A stretch of 29,790 nucleotides of DNA. Source: a virus. The stretch is from positions 1-29,790 of the IMG/VR virus record IMGVR_UViG_3300029319_006801; one strand, written 5' to 3'. Both the position numbers and the translations under genes were made by a program. The notes under the pieces are model-generated. The model was not told where the DNA came from and did no database searches. It saw only the letters and a program-made list of their open reading frames with translations. Below are positions 1-6,042 of this stretch, piece by piece; position 1 is the stretch's first letter, and the number at the start of each line of letters is the position of its first letter.

Positions 1-678
1 CTCTTGTAAGAAAGCCTTAACTTTAAGTTCAGTATATCTTTTAGATCCTAAGAACTCAGCATAAGTTTTAAACTCTTGCAATCTTTCTTTAGCAACAAAG
101 ACAGCTTGTTTAGCTACTTCAGGATCAAAAGCAGTTCTATGAGTAAACTTAACATCTACATTAGAAGCTGCATCTAAAGAAGCAGTTAAAGTATTATTAC
201 ATACTACTCTGATGTTAGTAGTCTTAACTTGAACACTAGCACCATGTAAGTGTGGGTTACAGAATAAAAGATAGTTCTCAATATCATCTTTACCAAATAA
301 CTTGATACCATCTTGGATCTTAGCAAGAGCCCAAACTCTTTTACCGTCTTGTAAAGAACCAGCAGTATGCATATGCATATCACCAGCATTAACAAACTCA
401 TCAAAGAATTCAAACGCTTGTTTGTTTTGTACAGGGTTCCATTTAGAAGATACATGAGTAAGAATCTTATCATCTGTATCTCTAACTAAAGCATTCATTC
501 CTGTACTAATAGGTTTACTTTCTTTATTCATAAAGAATAAAGGTTTCTTAGAAACAGTCCAATCAAGTCCTGCTTGTTTAATAAACTCATCAGTAGATAA
601 GTCTTGTGGAACTTTCTTGCCTAATCCATGCCAAGGAAGTTCACCAGCATAAGCCATAGTTTCAACAGCAGCAACCAT
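1..678 (-). CDS. DUF932 / TIGR03299-type phage protein, C-terminus cut by window edge
   Basis: The reading frame stays open from the ATG at 678 to base 1, giving 226 codons with no stop, so the gene continues off the left edge. The N-terminus (METMAYAGELPWHGLGKKV) is the signature start of the DUF932 family, also known as the TIGR03299 phage/plasmid-like protein, which is common in phages and plasmids. Its biochemical role is unknown. The protein has no signal peptide or membrane segment. The start codon overlaps the stop of the upstream lipoprotein gene (TAATG), so the two are probably translationally coupled. It is the last visible gene of a leftward operon started by the promoter near 1,110-1,136. 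The family call is from recalled motif similarity. Confidence 0.8.
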   Translation of the reverse strand, partial: MVAAVETMAYAGELPWHGLGKKVPQDLSTDEFIKQAGLDWTVSKKPLFFMNKESKPISTGMNALVRDTDDKILTHVSSKWNPVQNKQAFEFFDEFVNAGDMHMHTAGSLQDGKRVWALAKIQDGIKLFGKDDIENYLLFCNPHLHGASVQVKTTNIRVVCNNTLTASLDAASNVDVKFTHRTAFDPEVAKQAVFVAKERLQEFKTYAEFLGSKRYTELKVKAFLQE

Positions 679-875
679 TACTTCACCTCTTTACTTTCTA
701 CAGGAATAGTTTCAACTCCAGACCAACCTGAGTCCTGTTCTACAGGTTTATCTTCTTCGGTCATTTTCTTTTCTGACCATTTAGCTACTGTCTTGATATC
801 ATCACCAAGACCAGCAACAGTACCACAGCTGGATAATCCAACTACAGCAAATAAAACAATAAGCATCTTAAACAT
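678..875 (-). CDS. Entericidin-like small lipoprotein
   Basis: This 65-residue protein has a short hydrophobic signal sequence (residues 2-13) followed by a lipobox LSSC ending at Cys17 and then GTVAGLGDDIK. That arrangement closely resembles the entericidin A/B family (LSGCNTVAGxGxDI), small bacterial lipoproteins linked to toxin-antidote or envelope-stress functions. Mature protein is hydrophilic and acidic. The ATG at 875 is preferred over a GTG at 881 because AAGGAG lies six bases before it, while the GTG overlaps that ribosome site. It sits between a 57-residue gene and the DUF932 gene. A role in envelope modification or lysis is only a guess. Confidence 0.7.
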   Translation of the reverse strand: MFKMLIVLFAVVGLSSCGTVAGLGDDIKTVAKWSEKKMTEEDKPVEQDSGWSGVETIPVESKEVK

Positions 876-888
876 ATTCACTCCTTTC

Positions 889-1062
889 TTATTGTTTGAT
901 TAATTTTAAAGTAGTATTTTCATGTTGATCTAAATCAACAACTAGCGCTTGAAGATCATCAAGAGCACCTTGTACTCCATGACCTTTATCATCACCAGCA
1001 TTATCAATAGCAGTCTGAATCATATCAGATATTTCATTTACAGTATAAGGTTTTAACATCAT
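889..1062 (-). CDS. Small acidic protein of unknown function (57 aa)
   Basis: A 57-codon frame starts at ATGATG (1062) a few bases after a good Shine-Dalgarno sequence (GGAGTGAGAAT) and ends with TAA at 889, just ahead of the lipoprotein gene's ribosome site. It is the first gene after the promoter block at 1,105-1,136. The protein (MMLKPYTVNEISDMIQTAID...) is acidic, has no membrane segment, and looks mostly helical. No family recognised. The leader and ribosome site are shared almost base for base with the gene at 3,441-3,683. Confidence 0.65.
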   Translation of the reverse strand: MMLKPYTVNEISDMIQTAIDNAGDDKGHGVQGALDDLQALVVDLDQHENTTLKLIKQ

Positions 1063-1136
1063 ATTCTCACTCCTTAGTTAATTATTAATATTTAATGTTA
1101 TATTATTATAGTCCCACAATATCGAAATAAAGTCAA
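1063..1136 (-). promoter_or_regulatory. Promoter and leader block, copy A
   Basis: Read on the minus strand, TTGACT (1136-1131) is followed 20 bases later by TATAAT (1110-1105), then an AT-rich leader and the GGAG ribosome site of the 57-aa gene. The block from TTGAC through GGGACTATAATAATATA is nearly identical to the one at 3,711-3,748. The 20-base spacer is longer than the usual 17, so the shared interior (TTTCGATATT.TGGGAC) may also be a recognition element. Together with the next-door small genes this looks like an early promoter; timing is inferred. Confidence 0.6.
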
Positions 1137-1144
1137 CAGCTAAA

Positions 1145-1345
1145 TTAAAATAATTTAGGCTGTTCACCAGTTACAACACATTCGTCAGGATAAGCCATAT
1201 CCTGGTTACAGAAAGCGTCATAGCTTGTTAAGAAATCATTGATTTCTTCGATTGATAGATTGTTAAATTGACCGCCAGAAGCGTTGTCAACAAAGTCTCT
1301 AATGTCCCTTGGGACATCTTTATGTTCGTTAAAGCACCATTGCAT
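1145..1345 (-). CDS. Hypothetical protein, 66 aa
   Basis: The ATG at 1345 is preceded by a strong ribosome site (AGAAGGAG). The product is acidic, with three cysteines (residues 4, 46 and 56) and aromatic-rich ends, and no membrane segment. It lies downstream of sdhB on the same strand but has its own sigma70-like promoter at 1,371-1,399, so it can be expressed independently. No family is recognised. Confidence 0.65.
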   Translation of the reverse strand: MQWCFNEHKDVPRDIRDFVDNASGGQFNNLSIEEINDFLTSYDAFCNQDMAYPDECVVTGEQPKLF

Positions 1346-1370
1346 AATAAACTCCTTCTCTTATTATACT

Positions 1371-1399
1371 ATTGTACTAAAAAAACGTTCTGAGGTCAA
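1371..1399 (-). promoter_or_regulatory. Sigma70-like promoter for the 66-aa gene
   Basis: On the minus strand TTGACC (1399-1394) and TACAAT (1376-1371) are separated by exactly 17 bases, with the ribosome site about 20 bases downstream. It lies in the short gap between the end of sdhB and the next gene. Confidence 0.6.
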
Positions 1400-1402
1400 C
1401 AG

Positions 1403-2155
1403 TTATTTAAAAATAATTTCTTTTTTTATATTAGATATTGCTTTTGCAGGATTGAGACCTTTAGGACAGGTCTTTGTACAGTTCATAATAGTATGACATC
1501 TATATAACTTAAATGCATCATTAAGCATTTCTAATCTTTCTTTTTTATTTTTATCTCTACTATCTACTATAAATCTATACGCTTGTAATAATATAGCAGG
1601 ACCTAAAAACTTTTCACTATTCCACCAATAACTTGGACATGCTGTACTACAACATGCACATAATATACATTCATACAATCCGTCTAACTTCTTTCTATCT
1701 TCTTGTGATTGTATTCTCTCTTTCTTAGGTTTATCATCATTTACAAGATAAGGTTTAATACTTTTATATTGATCAAAGAAAGGTTTAAGATCTACTATAA
1801 GATCCTTCATTACTTGCATATGTGGTAAAGGATATACTTTGAATTCTTTTTTATCTATAGGAGTCAAACATGCTAATGTATTAGTTCCATTTATATTCAT
1901 AGAACAACTACCACATATTCCCTCTCTACAACTCCTTCTAAACGCTATAGAAGGATCCACATTGTTCTTTATATACATTATAGCATCCAATAGCATTGGA
2001 CCTATCTTTTTTTTGTCTAAATTAAATGTATCTATTCTAGGATTGGATCCATCTTCTCGATTCCAACGATAGATTTGTAATGAAAGATTGTTAGGTTTAC
2101 CATAAGTCTTGCCTTTGACAATCTTTGAATTTTTAGGTAAGTTAAATTGAACCAC
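1403..2155 (-). CDS. sdhB: Succinate dehydrogenase iron-sulfur subunit
   Basis: The 250-residue product is full length for SdhB. This subunit passes electrons from the flavin of SdhA through three Fe-S clusters to ubiquinone, at the inner face of the cytoplasmic membrane. All ligands are visible: [2Fe-2S] Cys76, 81, 84 and 96; [4Fe-4S] Cys163, 166, 169 and 230; [3Fe-4S] Cys173, 220 and 226. Quinone-site residues Pro174, Trp177, Trp178 and His221 are also present. The C-terminal stretch ([20 protein letters not shown]) resembles alphaproteobacterial/mitochondrial SdhB. No sdhA, C or D is visible here, so it must join host subunits. The GTG start at 2155 follows four bases after the DUF2061-like gene's stop without a clear ribosome site, so it is probably coupled. 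An active enzyme part is likely; fumarate reductase FrdB is less likely. Confidence 0.95.
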   Translation of the reverse strand: MVQFNLPKNSKIVKGKTYGKPNNLSLQIYRWNREDGSNPRIDTFNLDKKKIGPMLLDAIMYIKNNVDPSIAFRRSCREGICGSCSMNINGTNTLACLTPIDKKEFKVYPLPHMQVMKDLIVDLKPFFDQYKSIKPYLVNDDKPKKERIQSQEDRKKLDGLYECILCACCSTACPSYWWNSEKFLGPAILLQAYRFIVDSRDKNKKERLEMLNDAFKLYRCHTIMNCTKTCPKGLNPAKAISNIKKEIIFK

Positions 2156-2158
2156 AAG

Positions 2159-2380
2159 TTATTTATTAATACTTGTACATATTCTATCTAACAAATAATA
2201 CCAACAACCATTTATACATGGTTCAACTAATGCTACTAACCCAGCTTCAAATAATGAAGCTCCAGTTAACCAATATACAACATTCATTGCTATGACTACA
2301 TGACCTGCTGTGTAAACTAAAGCTCTACCTAATGAAGTAGATGCAATAACTTTAAACATTCCTTGCGTTAGTTCAGTCAT
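2159..2380 (-). CDS. DUF2061-like small membrane protein
   Basis: This 73-residue protein has two probable membrane helices (about residues 16-40 and 43-63) and ends in LLDRICTSI, resembling the small DUF2061 membrane family (compare the usual ..YYLHERVW.. ending). Function of the family is unknown. Its start overlaps the stop of the formyltransferase gene as ATGA, and its stop lies three bases before the sdhB start, so it is translationally linked to both. The tight link to sdhB raises the possibility that it acts with the membrane-bound succinate dehydrogenase, but nothing in the sequence proves this. Confidence 0.6.
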   Translation of the reverse strand: MTELTQGMFKVIASTSLGRALVYTAGHVVIAMNVVYWLTGASLFEAGLVALVEPCINGCWYYLLDRICTSINK

Positions 2381-2952
2381 AATCTTTTCCTTCTTTTTGT
2401 TGCTCTCTCTAATTTTAATCTATCCTGCATATTTTCTAAAGGTGTGCTTGCAATCAACGCATCAAGATCTTTTCCTCTTCGTGGCTTACCTTTCCAAGTT
2501 GTAGTCATATCTCTAACTATTTCTTGAAATAACATAAGCACTTCTACATTAGCTTTTTCTAACAAACTATCAAGATCATCATCAGGTAATATTGGAAATC
2601 TTCTAACTCTAAAAATTAATCCATTATCAACCAAAGAATTCATAAAATGAGCAGTAACACCAAAGTCACTATCTTGATTAAACAATGCCCAGTTAGCAGA
2701 ACAACTACCTGGATGCTCAGGTGGTCCAGGATGAAAGTTTATACAAAGAGTACTATCAGTTATTTTCTTAGGAAGGATCATATAGTTCTTAAAACTAAAA
2801 ACTATATCAGGCTTCCAACCAATATCCTTTGGAAACTTATCAAACCGTTTCTCACATTGTAGTACTCCAATAGTATGATTTGTCTTTCTTAAAAAGTCTA
2901 ATGCATTGTCACAATAAGGACAATTGCTTTTTCTAAGTAATAATATTTTCAA
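2377..2952 (-). CDS. Formyltransferase-family protein (formyl_trans_N fold)
   Basis: The 191-residue product carries the catalytic signature of folate-dependent formyltransferases (GART, methionyl-tRNA formyltransferase, sugar N-formyltransferases): Asn72 and His74 in INFHPGPPEHPG, and Asp109 in FMNSLVDNGLI. These enzymes move a formyl group from N10-formyl-tetrahydrofolate to an amine. It lacks the C-terminal OB domain of methionyl-tRNA formyltransferase, so a sugar or small-molecule amine acceptor is more likely. A CPYC pair near the N-terminus (Cys11, Cys14) is unusual and looks thioredoxin-like or metal-binding. It starts with TTG just after the previous stop codon (TAGTTTG). Substrate unknown. 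Confidence 0.75.
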   Translation of the reverse strand: MKILLLRKSNCPYCDNALDFLRKTNHTIGVLQCEKRFDKFPKDIGWKPDIVFSFKNYMILPKKITDSTLCINFHPGPPEHPGSCSANWALFNQDSDFGVTAHFMNSLVDNGLIFRVRRFPILPDDDLDSLLEKANVEVLMLFQEIVRDMTTTWKGKPRRGKDLDALIASTPLENMQDRLKLERATKRRKRL

Positions 2953-2953
2953 A

Positions 2954-3196
2954 CTAAAGTCCTAAGTCGCTAGCTTTGAACTTAAACTCAGGTTTAGAAA
3001 TCTTTTCACATAAGTTCTCTTGAAGTCTTTCAATATAATATGAACCTTCTTCTAATTCTTTCTTCCTTATAGGATCTTGCTCAGCTCTAAACTCTTCAGC
3101 AATACAATTTTTAGCATCTCTCAAGTACTGTTTTACTTGAGCTATAAAATGTATATTAGTATGTTTAGCTAACTTTTTGTGATCAAACTTAATCAT
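2954..3196 (-). CDS. Hypothetical protein, 80 aa
   Basis: A lysine/glutamate-rich, probably all-helical 80-residue soluble protein. Its ATG overlaps the stop codon of the upstream gene (ATGA at 3,196-3,193), placing it in the middle of the leftward operon that runs from 3,683 to sdhB. No family recognised. Confidence 0.65.
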   Translation of the reverse strand: MIKFDHKKLAKHTNIHFIAQVKQYLRDAKNCIAEEFRAEQDPIRKKELEEGSYYIERLQENLCEKISKPEFKFKASDLGL

Positions 3197-3438
3197 AATG
3201 TAACTCCTTCTTCTGATTTTTCGTCTATTATATCACCTTCAAACGATTCAGTCAACGGTTGACAGGTTGCAACTACATTGATAACATTACCAACAAAGTT
3301 TAACTTTATAGGATTAAAGTTTTTAATCTCTTGTTGACAATGCTCTTCTGTAGTTATCATCTCTATTTGAATTGGGAAGGTATTCCCTCCCAACATTGAT
3401 ATGGTTAAATCAATAACCATTAATACTTCTTTAATCAT
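3193..3438 (-). CDS. Hypothetical protein, 81 aa
   Basis: The product begins MIKEVLMVIDLTISMLGGN and then has a hydrophilic, acidic C-terminal half with two cysteines (34 and 59). The first 18 residues are moderately hydrophobic and could be a weak signal or a buried strand. It lies two bases after the gene at 3,441-3,683 and overlaps the next gene by four bases, so it belongs to that operon. No family recognised. Confidence 0.6.
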   Translation of the reverse strand: MIKEVLMVIDLTISMLGGNTFPIQIEMITTEEHCQQEIKNFNPIKLNFVGNVINVVATCQPLTESFEGDIIDEKSEEGVTL

Positions 3439-3440
3439 TT

Positions 3441-3683
3441 TTAACTTCCGTTTATGTACTGATCATTAAGTACATCTCCATGACTATTTACAAGATTAAC
3501 ATAATCACCAAAATAAAACAAAAAAGTTTGTACTAGCATATCGTATTCACCAGTATCCATCATTTCTTTTACTATCTTGGATCCATTCTCACCATTATCT
3601 CTAGCCATACGTTTAGCTGTAGCACAAAGGTTTATTGCATTACCTGCAGGTCCGTCTATATTGATTGTTCTAGTATAGTTCAT
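3441..3683 (-). CDS. Conserved small protein of T4-like marine phages, 80 aa
   Basis: First gene of the leftward operon, with ribosome site AAGGAGTGAGAAT before ATG 3683. Its start (MNYTRTINIDGPAGNAINL) resembles a small protein I recall as common in T4-like cyanophages, of unknown role. It is soluble, with a helical middle (residues 20-60) and an aromatic stretch FLFYFGDYV. The leader is a near copy of the one before the 57-aa gene at 889-1,062. Confidence 0.65.
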   Translation of the reverse strand: MNYTRTINIDGPAGNAINLCATAKRMARDNGENGSKIVKEMMDTGEYDMLVQTFLFYFGDYVNLVNSHGDVLNDQYINGS

Positions 3684-3748
3684 ATTCTCACTCCTTGTTA
3701 AATGTTATACTATATTATTATAGTCCCATAATATCGAAATAAGGTCAA
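3684..3748 (-). promoter_or_regulatory. Promoter and leader block, copy B
   Basis: On the minus strand TTGACC (3748-3743), a 20-base spacer and TATAAT (3722-3717) match copy A at 1,105-1,136 almost perfectly, including the interior TTTCGATATTATGGGAC and the ribosome site further down. It drives the operon from the 80-aa gene through formyltransferase, DUF2061-like protein and sdhB. Confidence 0.6.
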
Positions 3749-3774
3749 CAGGTAAAATAAAAAAAAATATTAAA

Positions 3775-3782
3775 CATAAATA
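3775..3782 (+). promoter_or_regulatory. Late-promoter-like box CATAAATA
   Basis: CATAAATA sits 18 bases before the ATG of the 147-aa gene, with GGAGA ribosome site between. T4 late promoters are TATAAATA, and marine T4-like phages often use variants with a different first base. This phage encodes a gp33 homologue, the late-transcription co-activator, which supports late promoters being used. Confidence 0.5.
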
Positions 3783-3800
3783 TGGGTAGAGGAGAAACAA

Positions 3801-4244
3801 ATGGATCCAATTACAGCAATAACTGCAGCCACAGCTGCCTTCAATACTATCAAAAAAGGCTTTGAAGTTGGTAGAGAAGTAGAGAGTATGTATGGTGATA
3901 TAGGTAGATGGATGACGTCTGTCGAAGCTGTTGAACAAGAAGCTAAAAAACAAAAAAGACCAGGTATGTCTGTTGAAGAAGAGGCACTTGAAATCTTTGC
4001 TCATCAAAAAAAAGTGAAAGCTATGGAAGAAGAACTTAGAACTTTTATAAATTTAAGTCATGGTCCTAATGCATGGAATGAAGTTTTAAGAATACAAGCA
4101 GATATAAGAAAGAAAAGAAAAGAAGCTATACTAAGAAAAAAAAGAGAACGAGAACAATTAATTATGTGGATATTGGTTAGTGTTGGAGCTTTATGTAGTT
4201 TGTGGGTTGTATTCTATATTATTTGGAAAGCTATGGGGAAATAA
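3801..4244 (+). CDS. Tail-anchored helical protein of unknown function, 147 aa
   Basis: The protein has a small alanine/threonine-rich N-terminus (MDPITAITAATAAFNTIKKG), a long charged helical region with coiled-coil character (residues 30-118), a strongly basic stretch (KKRKEAILRKKREREQ, about residues 103-118) and one C-terminal membrane helix (about 120-143). A tail-anchored topology with the bulk in the cytoplasm is likely. Similar proteins occur in marine T4-like phages without known role; a lysis or membrane-remodelling role is only a guess. ATG 3801 has ribosome site GGAGAAAC and the late-type box upstream. Confidence 0.7.
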   Translation: MDPITAITAATAAFNTIKKGFEVGREVESMYGDIGRWMTSVEAVEQEAKKQKRPGMSVEEEALEIFAHQKKVKAMEEELRTFINLSHGPNAWNEVLRIQADIRKKRKEAILRKKREREQLIMWILVSVGALCSLWVVFYIIWKAMGK

Positions 4245-4245
4245 A

Positions 4246-4356
4246 GTGGATAAATTTTTAAGAAAATGTATGTCAAGTCATTGGTTTTGGATTTATTTAT
4301 TTGTAATAGTTGCATTTGGAGTAATATCATTCATAGATTTCATTACATCTTTTTAA
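4246..4356 (+). CDS. Possible 36-aa single-span membrane peptide
   Basis: A GTG at 4246, two bases after the previous stop and eight bases after a GGGGAA, opens a 36-codon frame: a charged start (VDKFLRKC) followed by one clean membrane helix (WFWIYLFVIVAFGVISFI) and a TAA at 4354. The topology is convincing for a small phage membrane peptide, but it overlaps in another frame the N-terminal part of the next listed gene, so only one of the two N-terminal readings may be used. Confidence 0.35.
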   Translation: MDKFLRKCMSSHWFWIYLFVIVAFGVISFIDFITSF

Positions 4357-4553
4357 TAGTTGTCTTTTTTAGTACATTAGCGTATAGTATAGAGAATTAT
4401 GCTACTTATAGATTAGTTGGACAAGAATGGACAATTGAAAGTGGAAATAGAGTTTTAAAATGTTTATATCATTATGATATGATAAACAAAACCATTATAA
4501 TCAAATATAAATATCCTTGCCCTAATAAAATTATAGATAAAATTAAGAAATGA
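4266..4553 (+). CDS. Small secreted or membrane-anchored protein, up to 95 aa
   Basis: The C-terminal 65 residues look genuine: a hydrophobic signal-like segment (HYIFLIVVFFSTLAYSIEN) followed by a short polar domain with two cysteines (C66 in RVLKCLYHY and C85 in YKYPCPN). The true start is uncertain. The ATG at 4266 lacks a clear ribosome site and its first 25 residues are antisense to sense for another membrane frame at 4,246-4,356, so translation may begin later through coupling. It overlaps the next gene by four bases (ATGA). The two-cysteine exported layout is shared with the next gene. Confidence 0.5.
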   Translation: MYVKSLVLDLFICNSCIWSNIIHRFHYIFLIVVFFSTLAYSIENYATYRLVGQEWTIESGNRVLKCLYHYDMINKTIIIKYKYPCPNKIIDKIKK

Positions 4554-4723
4554 AATACATATTAATATTAGCAATTTTACTTTATCCGACATTTACTATA
4601 AGTCATGTACATACACCTTATTGTGTACATCCTACATTAATTAAAAACTACAAGTGGAGTGGTAAGGGTAGATTATATGATGAAAGAAATCAATACCTTG
4701 TCGCTTGTAGATTAGTAAAATAA
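4550..4723 (+). CDS. Small exported two-cysteine protein, 57 aa
   Basis: Start ATG 4550 overlaps the previous stop (ATGA). The product has a signal peptide (MKYILILAILLYPTFTISHV), then a mature part of about 38 residues with two cysteines (25 and 53) in HTPYCVHPTL and YLVACRLVK. Such small disulfide-type exported proteins are frequent in marine phage accessory regions and have no known role. It lies upstream of the periplasmic SoxYZ-like protein, and with the preceding gene forms a run of exported products. Confidence 0.55.
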   Translation: MKYILILAILLYPTFTISHVHTPYCVHPTLIKNYKWSGKGRLYDERNQYLVACRLVK

Positions 4724-4822
4724 AGAAGTAAGAGATGAATTTGTTATAACTACACATAGTGATCATACGTGTATGAAACAAGTAACTCAGCCGAGAGGCG
4801 ATAAAAGAGATTGGAGAACAAA

Positions 4823-5584
4823 ATGAGAGAACCAGATTGGTTTTTAAGATGGTTTATGTATTGTGTTATGGCAGCAGCTGCAATAGGATGTTTATTAGCA
4901 GCACAAGCATATGCAAAGTCAACTTGGGATGAATATTTAAAAGATGAAGTAGTTGGAGATAAAACTGTATGGTATGATAATAGTATATTAATAACAGCAC
5001 CATATAGAGCTTTGGATCCAGCTGGAGTAGAGATATCATTATATGATAGAGCACCTGGTGTTGCAGACTATACCAAACTAACTTTAGTTATAGACGAGAA
5101 CCCAACACCATGTTGTGCTACATTTGAATTCTTTGAAATGGTACCACATATTATGACTAATGTAAGAGTAAATGCATATACAGATCTAAGAGTTATATCA
5201 GAAAATAATTATGATGCATTAAGATATAACAAACAATATATAAAAGCAGCAGGAGGTTGTTCAGCACCACCAGTGTTGACTTCTGATCAACCATTCGGTA
5301 CAATTAACTTATTACAATCTAATGGTTGGACAAAGATTAAAATATGGCATCCTAATTTTTCAGGAATGCAGTTTAATCAACTAACAAGAACAGAGATACC
5401 TGCTGAATATATTGATAATGTTAAAATGTGGGTTGACGATAATTTAGTTTGGGAGTATAATGGTACTATAGGTATCGCACAAGATGTTTTCTTTATGATG
5501 CCTATACATACAATAGGTAAACATGTTAAAATATATGCAAAAGATAATTTAGGAAATGAGTTCGAATATGATAACACTTACTGA
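4823..5584 (+). CDS. Fused SoxYZ-like carrier protein, quinoprotein-dehydrogenase-associated type
   Basis: The 253-residue product has a signal peptide ending AQAYA (about residue 31) and is therefore periplasmic. The mature N-terminal half resembles SoxY: TAPYRALDPAGVEISLYDRA, LVIDENPTPCC, and the carrier motif KAAGGCSAPP with Cys146. The C-terminal part (about residues 165-253) resembles SoxZ: KIWHPNFSGMQ, then EIPAEYIDNVKMW. This SoxY-SoxZ fusion matches the family known as quinoprotein dehydrogenase-associated SoxYZ-like carrier (TIGR04557), which sits next to PQQ-dependent alcohol dehydrogenases in bacteria. SoxYZ normally carries intermediates on a cysteine; the role of the fused form is unproven. 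ATG 4823 is chosen over TTG 4811 because GGAG lies eight bases before it. The next gene, an Fe-S carrier, overlaps its end, and pqqA lies 0.9 kb downstream. Confidence 0.85.
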   Translation: MREPDWFLRWFMYCVMAAAAIGCLLAAQAYAKSTWDEYLKDEVVGDKTVWYDNSILITAPYRALDPAGVEISLYDRAPGVADYTKLTLVIDENPTPCCATFEFFEMVPHIMTNVRVNAYTDLRVISENNYDALRYNKQYIKAAGGCSAPPVLTSDQPFGTINLLQSNGWTKIKIWHPNFSGMQFNQLTRTEIPAEYIDNVKMWVDDNLVWEYNGTIGIAQDVFFMMPIHTIGKHVKIYAKDNLGNEFEYDNTY

Positions 5585-5888
5585 TTCTGCTAAAGATTAT
5601 ATCTACAGTATAGCTGTAAAGAATAATAAGAAGATAGTTACATTTGGAGTACTTGGTGGTGGTTGTGCTGGCTTTAGTTACAAATGGGACTATGCAGAAG
5701 AACCTATTGATGGTTACAGTTTATTTCCTATCAGAGATGATATAAAATTAGCTGTTGACAAAACTTCTGAAATGTATATTATGGGTAGCACTATAGATTA
5801 TGTACAAGAACTTATGGGTAGTTTTTTAAAGATAGATAATCCATTGACTAAATCTTCATGTGGATGTGGAGAAAGTTTTAGTGTCTGA
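5568..5888 (+). CDS. A-type Fe-S cluster carrier (IscA/ErpA/SufA family)
   Basis: This 106-residue protein begins MITLTDSAKDYI and has the three conserved cysteines of A-type carriers: Cys33 in GGGCAGFSYKW, and Cys98 and Cys100 in SSCGCGESF. These proteins hold Fe-S clusters and hand them to apo-proteins in the cytoplasm. Length is normal for the family. ATG 5568 matches family N-termini; an in-frame ATG at 5556 would add four residues. The start lies inside the 3' end of the SoxYZ-like gene, so translation is coupled. An IscU scaffold is encoded 0.7 kb downstream and an Fe-S client (SdhB) is in the same window. Whether it is closest to IscA, ErpA or SufA cannot be settled by eye. Confidence 0.92.
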   Translation: MITLTDSAKDYIYSIAVKNNKKIVTFGVLGGGCAGFSYKWDYAEEPIDGYSLFPIRDDIKLAVDKTSEMYIMGSTIDYVQELMGSFLKIDNPLTKSSCGCGESFSV

Positions 5889-6042
5889 TTACCCACCAAA
5901 GCAAATTATGGATAAGATTGATAAAATAGAAAAGAAAATAGATAGGATAGAGAAGAAGCTAGATGATCATATAGCTCTTATAATGAGTGCATATAGACCA
6001 CTCATGAAACCTCTTGATAAACTTAAAGAGTGGATGAAATGA
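5881..6042 (+). CDS. Small coiled-coil protein
   Basis: A GTG at 5881, ten bases after GGAG and overlapping the carrier's stop, opens a frame encoding about 53 residues; an upstream ATG at 5860 would give 60. The core is a strong charged coiled coil (repeats of IxKIEKKIDRIEKK), followed by a less charged tail ending LDKLKEWMK. No family recognised; phage proteins of this type are often structural or regulatory oligomers. It overlaps the next gene by four bases. Confidence 0.55.
   Translation: MSDYPPKQIMDKIDKIEKKIDRIEKKLDDHIALIMSAYRPLMKPLDKLKEWMK

Noticed and set aside
204-473. 89-codon minus-strand hydrophobic frame
   Set aside because: Lies in a different frame inside the DUF932 gene, whose family signature is clear.
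628-903. 91-codon plus-strand frame
   Set aside because: Antisense to the lipoprotein gene, which has a lipobox and a good ribosome site.
3705-4007. 100-codon minus-strand frame opposite the tail-anchored protein
   Set aside because: Antisense shadow; the plus-strand gene has a ribosome site, late-type box and sensible topology.
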